Assembly: GCA_958295465.1 (NCBI GenBank)
Contig: OY282353.1
Location: 1,975,001 to 2,039,000 of the forward strand
Length of the DNA stretch: 64,000 nucleotides
Direction of reading: 5' to 3'
Source: an uncultured Gammaproteobacteria bacterium
GTDB lineage: Bacteria; Pseudomonadota; Gammaproteobacteria; HK1
A program made the position numbers and the translations under genes. The notes below the pieces were generated by a model, which saw only the letters and a program-made list of their open reading frames with translations, did not search any database and was not told where the DNA came from. Shown piece by piece: positions 57,686-64,000 of this stretch. Numbering within the stretch: the stretch's first letter is position 1; each line of letters begins with the position of its first letter.

Positions 57686-59595
57686 GTGCGCCGTGCCAAG
57701 GCGCCATTCCTCAGCGGGTGCGAATCCCGCCCGGCAACTGTCGCTCCAGCCGGTAGCAGTCGGAGCGGTTGATGAAGGTAACGACATGGACTGAAGCACT
57801 CCGATGAGACGGGTCGCGACAGGCGACTCAGCGACCATGCGGGCCGCAACGCGAGTGAACGCCGAGCAGGCCTCGAAACTTATGATGCGGAAGCCGACCC
57901 GCCTGAATCTCGGGGAAGGCTGGCATCGGTCGGGAAGCGAGCGACGGACGCACCGGCCGGTTCCGCCGGGGTAGTGGCGGCGGCACGTATGGAGGAGGGG
58001 GATGGACGCAACACGGGAAGCCCCGGCGGTGGCATGGCACGTGCCAACCGGCGGCCTGCGAGGGACAGGCCGGGCCGTTCGGGGTGGCGGAGAGGCCCGT
58101 AGTACCGTGGAAACTGGGTAATGCCGGCTGAGGGAAGGGGCCTTGGTTCGAGAGGAGCGCAAGAAGGAGGAAGGGAGATGGGGACTGGCAAGAGCCTAAC
58201 AGCCCCGGAACGAGTTCGGAGACTCCGGGCGGCGCTACATGCGAAAGCGAAGGAAGCTGCGGGCTATCGGTTCTATACGCTGAGCGACAAGGTGTGGCGC
58301 GACGATGTGTTGTTGGTCGCCTGGGGTGAGGTCCGTCGTAATGGCGGAGCGCCCGGGGTGGATGGCGAGACGGTGGCGGACATCGAGGCGCGAGGCGTGG
58401 AGCGGTGGCTTGGGGGACTGGCGCGGGAGTTGAAGGAAGGGACCTACCGGCCCAAGGCGGTTCGGCGGGTGTGGATTGCGAAGAAACAACGCGGGAAGTA
58501 TCGGGCACTGGGCATTCCCTGCCTACGGGACCGGGTGGCGCAGACGGCGGCGTTGCTGGTGTTGTCGCCGATAGTCGAAGCGGACTTGGCCCCGGAGCAA
58601 TACGCCTATCGGCCAGGGAGAAGCGCACACGATGCGGTCAATCAGGCGCATCGGCTGGTCAATACGGGCCACTGCGAGGGAGTGGACGCGGATTTGTCGG
58701 ACTACTTCGGCCAGATACCGCACGCCGAACTGCTCCACTGCGTCGCCCGTCGGGTCAGTGACGGGCGGATGTTGGGCTGGGTGAAGGCGTGGTTGGAGAT
58801 GGCGGTCGAGGAAGACGACGGGCGAGGCGGCACCCGCCGCACGAACCGGGCGCGTCGGGAGAGGAAGGGGACCCCGCAAGGGGCGCCGATTTCTCCGCTG
58901 CTGAGCAACCTGTACATGCGTCGCTTCGTATTGGGCTGGAAGGTGTTGGGGCATGCCCAACGGTTCAAGGCGGACATCGTCAACTACGCCGATGACATCG
59001 TCATCCTTGGCAAGGAGTCGGCGGCGGCGATGCGAGAAGCGGTCGAGGACATGCTGAAGCGTCTGAAACTGCCGCTCAACGCCGAGAAGACCCGATGCGT
59101 GCGTGTTCCGGAGGAATCGTTCGACTTCCTTGGCTACCGGGTGGGACGCAACTATCGCCGGGATACGGGCCGGGCCTACATCGGCACGCGCCCCACACAG
59201 GCGAGCGTGCAGAGCATCTGCCGCAGGGTAAGCGAGCTGACGGCGCGACGATATGGGCGGCTGGACCCGGAAGTGGTGGTGGGGCGGCTGAACCGGCTCA
59301 TGACCGGATGGGCGAACTACTTCCACCTGGGACAAGTGAGCCCGGCTTACGCCGCGATTGACCGGCACGCGACCCGGCGGCTGCGCCGGTGGCTTTGTCG
59401 CAAGCACAAGGTTCGAGCCGGGGGATATGTGCGTTTCCCGGACCGGCGCCTATGGGAAGACCTGGGGCTGACTCGCCTTGCACCGCGAACGACGAGCTTT
59501 CCGTGGGCGAAGGCATGATCTCGTCCGAGAGCCGGATGCGGGAGACCCGCACGTCCGGTTCGATGAGCGGGGGTGTGGAAACGCGGCTATGGCAC
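57686..59595 (+). mobile_element. Group II intron with encoded maturase
   Basis: The 5' end is taken at GTGCGCC (57686), the consensus start of bacterial group II introns. The structured domain I-III region fills 57690-58170. Domain V is a clear 33-base hairpin at 59529-59561 (GAGCCGGATGCGGG / ACCCGCACGTCCGGTTC). Domain VI probably spans 59566-59595, with a bulged A at about 59589. The 3' end is approximate. The intron contains an intact maturase frame, so it may still be mobile. The upstream flank (GGACAGTCCG-type on the minus strand) looks like an IS3 end, suggesting insertion into an IS relic. Confidence 0.85.
58178..59518 (+). CDS. Group II intron reverse transcriptase/maturase
   Basis: A 446-residue intron protein acting as reverse transcriptase and splicing maturase. 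The start follows AAGGAGG. Blocks: RNGGAPGVDGETV (RT0-1), PIVEADLAPEQYAYRPGRSA HDAV, GVDADLSDYFGQIPH (RT3, Asp), KGTPQGAPISPLLSNLYMRR (RT4), IVNYADDIVILGK (RT5 catalytic YADD) and DFLGYRVG (RT7). The X/maturase domain ends with RLMTGWANYFHLG and WLCRKHKVRAGGYVRFPDRR. No HNH endonuclease domain follows, so retrohoming would use other DNA ends. Confidence 0.95.
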   Translation: MGTGKSLTAPERVRRLRAALHAKAKEAAGYRFYTLSDKVWRDDVLLVAWGEVRRNGGAPGVDGETVADIEARGVERWLGGLARELKEGTYRPKAVRRVWIAKKQRGKYRALGIPCLRDRVAQTAALLVLSPIVEADLAPEQYAYRPGRSAHDAVNQAHRLVNTGHCEGVDADLSDYFGQIPHAELLHCVARRVSDGRMLGWVKAWLEMAVEEDDGRGGTRRTNRARRERKGTPQGAPISPLLSNLYMRRFVLGWKVLGHAQRFKADIVNYADDIVILGKESAAAMREAVEDMLKRLKLPLNAEKTRCVRVPEESFDFLGYRVGRNYRRDTGRAYIGTRPTQASVQSICRRVSELTARRYGRLDPEVVVGRLNRLMTGWANYFHLGQVSPAYAAIDRHATRRLRRWLCRKHKVRAGGYVRFPDRRLWEDLGLTRLAPRTTSFPWAKA

Positions 59596-59801
59596 AGACT
59601 GAGGCACCGGCACAAGGCGAAAGCAGCCGGCAAACAGCGACTCTCCATGCCTACGGCAAGGCGCGCCACTCCCCGACTCTACCTTCTGCCATTGACACCA
59701 CCAACAAACGTGGCGACGTTTCCTCGCAGGCAGGCCGCATGATGGCTCGATTTCGGACCTGCCCCCAGTCCCTTTTCCTGCCTCGGACAACTTGCGCCTC
59801 G

Positions 59802-60950
59802 TCAGCCCAGCGCCTGCTCAAGGTCCGCGATGAGTTCGACCGCGTTTTCGATGCCGACTGACACGCGGAGCAGGTTCTGCGGCACCACGCTGTGCGGCCC
59901 CTCCACCGTCGCGCGATGCTCGATCAGGCTCTCCACGCCGCCCAGCGAGGTCGCCGGCACGAAGAGCCGGGTGCGGGTCGCGACCCGCTTCGCGTCCTCT
60001 GCGTCGCCCGCGACGAGCAGGGAAAGCATGGCGCCGAAACCGTTGGTCATCTGCCGCTTCGCGACTGCGTGCCCGGGATGGGATTCGAGCCCCGGGTAGA
60101 GCACCGCTTCGAGCTTCGGGTGGCTGTCGAAGTGCCGGGCGATCGCCATCGCGTTCTCCGCCTGACGCTCGTAGCGCACGTGCAGGGTGCGCATGCCGCG
60201 CAACAGCAGCCAGGATTCGAACGGCCCGAGCACCCCGCCCATCAGGGTACGCGCGAGCTTCACGTCCTCCCAGCGCGCATCGGCACGGCGGGTCGCGAGC
60301 ACCCCGGCGGTGACGTCGCTGTGCCCGGCGAGGTATTTCGTCCCCGAATGGAAGACGACGTCGGCGCCGAGGTCCAGCGCGCGCAGGGTCACCGCGGGTG
60401 TCACGGTGGCGTCGACGCCGAGGACCGCGCCCCCCGCATGGGCGATCTCCGCTGCCGCCCGCACGTCGATCACGTCCCAGGTCGGATTGACCGACGCCTC
60501 GATCCAGACCACCGAGGTCTCGCCGGGGCGGACCGCGGCCTCCAGCGCCCTCGCCGCCCCCGGCGCCGCGGCCGCATCGAAGAACGTGACGCCGATCCCG
60601 CGGCGTCCGGCGAGGCGGCGCAGCCAGTCCGCGGCGCCGTGGTACATCACCCGCGGGGCGACGACGTGCTCGCCGCTGCGCACCGTGTCGAAGAACGTCA
60701 CGATCCCGGCGAGCCCCGAGGCGAACACGAGCGCCTCCTCCGCACCTTCGAGCCGGGCCAGCACCTCCTCGACCTGCGCGCAGGTCGGGTTGCCGGAGCG
60801 GCTGTACTCGTAGCCGATCAGCTCGTAGCGTTCGTCGCGCGCGTACGTCGTGGAAGGGTGGATCGGTGGCACGATGGCGCCGGTTCCGGGATCGATGAAA
60901 TGTCCGCCCTGAGCGAGCAGGGTCTCGATGGTTCGGTCGGTTTCGGTCAT
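59802..60950 (-). CDS. PLP-dependent trans-sulfuration enzyme (cystathionine gamma-synthase family)
   Basis: A 382-residue cytoplasmic enzyme of Cys/Met metabolism. Start at 60950 (MTETDRTIETLLAQGGHFID). Features: YEYSRSGNPTCAQVEEVLAR, the Tyr stacking on PLP in PRVMYHGAADW, the Schiff-base Lys in VFHSGTKYLAGHSDVTAG, and the C-terminal SLGGVESLIEHRATVEG. The particular reaction (gamma-synthase, beta-lyase or gamma-lyase) cannot be fixed. A damaged copy of its first 20 codons lies just upstream. Confidence 0.93.
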   Translation of the reverse strand: MTETDRTIETLLAQGGHFIDPGTGAIVPPIHPSTTYARDERYELIGYEYSRSGNPTCAQVEEVLARLEGAEEALVFASGLAGIVTFFDTVRSGEHVVAPRVMYHGAADWLRRLAGRRGIGVTFFDAAAAPGAARALEAAVRPGETSVVWIEASVNPTWDVIDVRAAAEIAHAGGAVLGVDATVTPAVTLRALDLGADVVFHSGTKYLAGHSDVTAGVLATRRADARWEDVKLARTLMGGVLGPFESWLLLRGMRTLHVRYERQAENAMAIARHFDSHPKLEAVLYPGLESHPGHAVAKRQMTNGFGAMLSLLVAGDAEDAKRVATRTRLFVPATSLGGVESLIEHRATVEGPHSVVPQNLLRVSVGIENAVELIADLEQALG

Positions 60951-60979
60951 GTCACTTGTCGGCATCAGGATGGGGTCAT

Positions 60980-61048
60980 GGACGGAACAGCCGCACGGTG
61001 GCGCCGGTTTCGGAATCGGTGAAGTGTCCGCCCCTGGTGAGTCAGGGT
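60980..61048 (-). pseudogene. Diverged duplicate of the trans-sulfuration gene's 5' end
   Basis: In one minus-strand frame this reads GGHFTDSETGATVRLFRP, matching GGHFIDPGTGAIVPPIHP near the start of the neighbouring gene. Nucleotide similarity to about 60859-60923 is visible through GGCGCCGGTT, AATCGGTGAA and TGTCCGCCC. A stop follows directly. It is a leftover of a second, deleted copy. Confidence 0.6.
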
Positions 61049-61222
61049 GATCTCACGCTGGCGGGAATCCAGGTGGGATGAACCCCAATCCATAGCGTGA
61101 AACGGCCCTGCCGGGTAAGCGGGCTCCGATCGGCCAGTCTCTTTCGTCCAGGTCTTTGCCGGTATCCGGCAGATCCGGTTTCGGTGCACGGGTCGTCATT
61201 CTTCCCGCGCCCGCCGGACGCC

Positions 61223-61578
61223 GCGCACCGCCGCGAGCTTGACACAAGTGCAGCCTTAGTCGCAGTGGTGGATGACGGAGTCCGGGGTCCGGGCGGCGTT
61301 GTTCGACAGCTATGTCCAGGGCATTGAGCCCGAGTTCGGTGCGCAGATGCCCGGCCATCGCCCAGCCCGTCCCCGCGAAAGCGTGGATTCGGCGGCTGAA
61401 CACGTCGAGGACGATGGCCAGGGACAGGAATCCGGCCAGGGTCGGCACGTAGAGCTTGCCCCCCGGCTGACTGCCTGCCGGGGCAGGCTCCGTGAAAACG
61501 GGGGACGGTCTCGATTTCGGCATGGTGGACACCTCCTCCCCAAAGGGTCAGGTGTCCACGAAATCGGGTCAACTCCAG
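61223..61578 (-). pseudogene. IS3-family transposase fossil
   Basis: The right end (CTGGAGTTGACCCGATTTCG on the minus strand, then GTGGACACC) resembles an IS3-type inverted repeat. OrfA begins MPKSRPSPVF and then jumps by deletion to the DDE core of OrfB: GKLYVPTLAGFLSLAIVLDV FSRRI, then GWAMAGHLRTELGLNALDIA and QRRPD. A palindrome-like insertion (HAFAGTG) disrupts the core. Inactive. Confidence 0.65.
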
Positions 61579-61652
61579 TGGGGGGTAACGGCAAGGCATC
61601 GGGGACGGGACACGAAGCCGGCGGTTCCAGGGCAGGGCACGAGTGTATGGGC

Positions 61653-63191
61653 TTATCCGGGGGGCGACAACGCGGCCAGCCGCTCGCGCAACGCCGTCTT
61701 GAGCACCTTGCCGTAGTTGTTCTTGGGCAGGGAGTCGACGCGCACGTAGCACCTCGGCCGCTTGAAGCGGGCGACGTGATCGAGGCAGAGCCGGTCGAGC
61801 GCGGCATCCTCGACCCGCAGGCCTTCGCGCTCGACGACGAACGCGACGACCTCCTCCCCCCATTCGGGATGGGGCCGCCCGACCACCGACGCCTCCAGCA
61901 CCGCCTCGTGCCGGAGCAGCACCTCCTCGATCTCGCGCGGATAGACGTTGCTGCCGCCGCTGACGATCATGTCCCGGATACGGTCCTTCAGCGTGACGAA
62001 CCCGGTGGCGTCGAGGGCGCCGGCATCGCCCATGTGGAGCCAGCCGCCGCGCAGGGTCCGCGCCGTCGCTTCCGGGTCGCGCCAGTATCCGGCCATGACG
62101 ACGTCGCCGCGGGCGAGGATCTCGCCCGGCTCTCCGGACGGGAGGTCGGCGTCGTTCCCGTCCACCACCCGTACCTCGACCCCGGTGCGCGGAAAGCCGA
62201 CCGAGGCCAGCCAGTCGTCGTAGCGCGGGTGATCGACCATCGCATGGTGCCTCTGCGAGAGTCCGGTGACCGTCATCGGCGCCTCGCCCTGCGCGAAGAG
62301 CTGGTAGAGCCTCGGACCCCACATCTCCAGCACGCGGCGCAGATCCGAGACGTACATCGGGCCGCCGCCATAGGTGATGGTCTTGAGATGCGCCGGGTTC
62401 ATGTCGCCGGCGCCGGGGGCGTTCATCAGGCGCGTGAGCATCGTCGGCGCCGCGAAGAAGCTCACCCTCTCGCGCGCGTTCACGATCGAGACGACCTCGT
62501 CCGGTGCGAAGTGCCCGCTCTCCGGAATGACGTTGCACGCCGCCTTCGCGACGTGCGACAGCGAATACAGCCCCGAGCCGTGCGAGACCGGCGCGGCGTG
62601 GACGAGGGCGTCGCCGGGCGCGACGTGGTCGATGTCCGCGAAGTAGGCCATGGTCATGGCCATGAGCACGCGGTGGGTCAGGATCGCGCCCTTCGGCCGG
62701 CCGGTGGTGCCGCTGGTGTAGAACAGCCACGCGGGGTCGGCGGGCTCGGCATGGGCCATGTCCATGCCCGGGCCGGTGGCCATCGCCTCGTAGGCGGGAT
62801 CGTCCACGCTGACGACGGCTTCGAGGGTCTCGACGTCGTCGGCCAACCCCGTGATGCCCTCGACCAGGTCCGGGGTGGTGAAGCAGATCCTCGCCCCGGA
62901 GTGGTCGAGGATCCAGGCGAGCTCGCTCGGGTGGAGCTTCGCGTTGATGGGGACCGCGACGAGGCCCGCGTGCCATGCGCCGAACAGGGTCTCGAAGAAC
63001 TGCGGGCAGTTGGTCATCGCGAGCCCGACGCGCGTCCCCGGTGTGCAGCCGCGCGCCCGGAGCGCGCCGGCAATCGCCGCGGTACGCGCCCCGAGCCGGC
63101 CGTAGGTCGCCCAGCACGTATCGCCGACGCAGACGGCCTCGCGCTCGGACTCGGCGATGGCCGCGTGGCGCATGAAGGCCGCGAGGTTCAT
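61653..63191 (-). CDS. AMP-forming acyl-CoA synthetase / ligase
   Basis: A 512-residue adenylate-forming enzyme activating a carboxylic acid to its CoA ester. Motifs in order: AMP-binding loop WLFYTSGTTGRPKGAILTHR, the A4/A5 region ITYGGGPMYV and LYQLFAQGEAPMTVTG, the Asp in GGWLHMGDAGALDATGFVTL, the hinge KDRIRDMIVSGGSNVYPREI, and the catalytic Lys near the end (PKNNYGKVLKTALRER). The chain-length class is not decidable. It stands alone, upstream of an IS3 fossil. Confidence 0.94.
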   Translation of the reverse strand: MNLAAFMRHAAIAESEREAVCVGDTCWATYGRLGARTAAIAGALRARGCTPGTRVGLAMTNCPQFFETLFGAWHAGLVAVPINAKLHPSELAWILDHSGARICFTTPDLVEGITGLADDVETLEAVVSVDDPAYEAMATGPGMDMAHAEPADPAWLFYTSGTTGRPKGAILTHRVLMAMTMAYFADIDHVAPGDALVHAAPVSHGSGLYSLSHVAKAACNVIPESGHFAPDEVVSIVNARERVSFFAAPTMLTRLMNAPGAGDMNPAHLKTITYGGGPMYVSDLRRVLEMWGPRLYQLFAQGEAPMTVTGLSQRHHAMVDHPRYDDWLASVGFPRTGVEVRVVDGNDADLPSGEPGEILARGDVVMAGYWRDPEATARTLRGGWLHMGDAGALDATGFVTLKDRIRDMIVSGGSNVYPREIEEVLLRHEAVLEASVVGRPHPEWGEEVVAFVVEREGLRVEDAALDRLCLDHVARFKRPRCYVRVDSLPKNNYGKVLKTALRERLAALSPPG

Positions 63192-63310
63192 GGACCGGAT
63201 CCGCTCCTCTCGATCATCGCCGGCCGGAGGCTACGATCGCACACCGGTTCCGGGCCGTCCATTTTGCGCCCGGCCCGCGACCGTACTTGAAGATCGCGCT
63301 GCCCCGGCAA

Positions 63311-63571
63311 CCCGATCCACATCCGGGAGACTTTCGCGATCGCTCCGGCAAGGCACGCGGGACGTCACCACGGACGCCTGCCGGTCCATGCGCCGAATGC
63401 CCCGTCGATGGCCGGCGCTTCGCCCTACGTCCGGGAGACCTCCGCGATTCCCATGGATCCGCTCGCGGGACGTCACCACGGACGCCTGCCGGTCCATGCG
63501 CCGAATGCCCTGTCGATGGCCGGCGCCTCGCCCCACGTCCGGGGGGCCTTCACGATCCCCATGGGTCCGGA
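63311..63571. repeat. Tandem repeat of 108 bp, about 2.4 copies, upstream of pyrE
   Basis: Two full units (63356-63463 and 63464-63571) share CGGGACGTCACCACGGACGC, GGTCCATGCGCCGAATGCC and GTCGATGGCCGGCGC. A partial third unit covers 63311-63355 (CATCCGGGAGACTTTCGCGA). The period of 108 keeps frame, but the frames in it are not convincing as proteins. It sits in the divergent gap between the acyl-CoA synthetase gene and pyrE. Confidence 0.8.
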
Positions 63572-63712
63572 GGCCGCCCGCGCTTCGCGAATGCCGGCCG
63601 TACCGCCGTCGTGCGCCGGACGAACACCGTTCCGGCCTCGTTACAATACTCCGTACCCGGAGCCTCATGGGAACATGGCGCGCCGTGGAACGGCCGAAGG
63701 AGGAGGAATGCG

Positions 63713-64000
63713 ATGAACGCCGCGCGGGAGGAATTACGGTCGCTGGTGGACGAAAAGTGCTTGACCGTCGGCCACTCGTACACCCTGACCACGGGGCGCC
63801 GGTCCGGGTTCTACTTCGACTGCAAGAAGGCCATGCTGGACGGAAGATGCCTCGGCCTCATCGCCGGCGCATTCCTCGAGGAGGCCGGCAAGCTGCCCCG
63901 CGTCCCGGAAGCCGTGGGCGGGCTCACCATGGGTGCCGACTTCATCGTCGCCGCGGTCATCCAGCGCGCCTTCGAGACCGGAAAGCCCGTGGTATCGGGC
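63713..64000 (+). CDS. pyrE: Orotate phosphoribosyltransferase, N-terminal part (runs off the window)
   Basis: The first 96 residues of PyrE, which joins orotate and PRPP in pyrimidine synthesis. The ATG at 63713 follows AGGAGGAGG. Recognisable: SYTLTTGRRSGFYFDCKKAM (orotate-side loop) and VGGLTMGADFIVAAVI. The PRPP-binding motif lies beyond the window end. Confidence 0.9.
   Translation, partial: MNAAREELRSLVDEKCLTVGHSYTLTTGRRSGFYFDCKKAMLDGRCLGLIAGAFLEEAGKLPRVPEAVGGLTMGADFIVAAVIQRAFETGKPVVSG

Noticed and set aside
63311-63571. CRISPR-like array
   Set aside because: Units are 108 bp and contiguous, without short repeats separated by unique spacers, and no cas genes are near.

Overview
The window is a GC-rich bacterial chromosome segment. 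It opens inside a 23S rRNA gene and ends inside pyrE. The rRNA, the complete formate dehydrogenase gene set and the gene families present suggest a proteobacterium, most likely a gammaproteobacterium. That is an inference from family resemblance; no database search was possible.

Layout. 1-2850 holds the 3' part of 23S rRNA and 5S rRNA. 3.1-5.6 kb has an L,D-transpeptidase and a decayed CoxL/CoxG locus carrying a 110-bp miniature inverted-repeat element. 5.9-10.2 kb is a polyamine-type ABC importer with its two permeases fused. 10.2-14.9 kb has remnants of four IS families around two glycosyltransferase genes. 15-20.7 kb has a membrane adenylate cyclase facing an HD-domain protein, a cyclic-nucleotide-binding protein and a large ABC exporter with a degenerate nucleotide-binding domain. 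20.9-28.2 kb has two tiny membrane-protein frames, then a minus-strand group combining an ABC-2 exporter, two type IV prepilins, a large pilus-like surface protein and a membrane-anchored helical protein. 28.2-31.2 kb has a fatty-acid oxidation gene fossil, an ankyrin protein and an epoxide hydrolase. 31.2-39.4 kb has TRAP transporter genes split by a Gld-type ABC/DUF4340 module; the TRAP binding protein is broken by an in-frame TAG. 39.5-49.8 kb is a full formate dehydrogenase operon (DUF3305, DUF3306, polyferredoxin, TorD-like chaperone, Tat peptide, alpha, beta, lipoprotein, gamma) with fdhD divergent. 50.3-52.3 kb is a biotin ECF transporter (bioMNY). 52.5-57.6 kb has a class II aldolase, DUF6494, an SDR, a Rieske oxygenase, an AbrB-like gene and mobA-mobB. 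57.7-59.6 kb is a group II intron. 59.8-64 kb has a PLP trans-sulfuration enzyme, an IS3 fossil, an acyl-CoA synthetase, a 108-bp tandem repeat and the start of pyrE.

How the genes work together. The best-understood theme is molybdenum: formate dehydrogenase needs a molybdenum guanine dinucleotide cofactor (MobA, MobB), sulfuration by FdhD, a TorD-like chaperone and iron-sulfur accessory proteins, and all of these lie within 18 kb. A less understood theme is a possible cAMP-linked module at 15-20.7 kb (cyclase, cNMP sensor, ATPase-degenerate exporter). The many decayed IS pieces, two nonsense-interrupted frames, a homopolymer frameshift and a nonautonomous element inside coxG suggest ongoing gene loss by transposition and point mutation.
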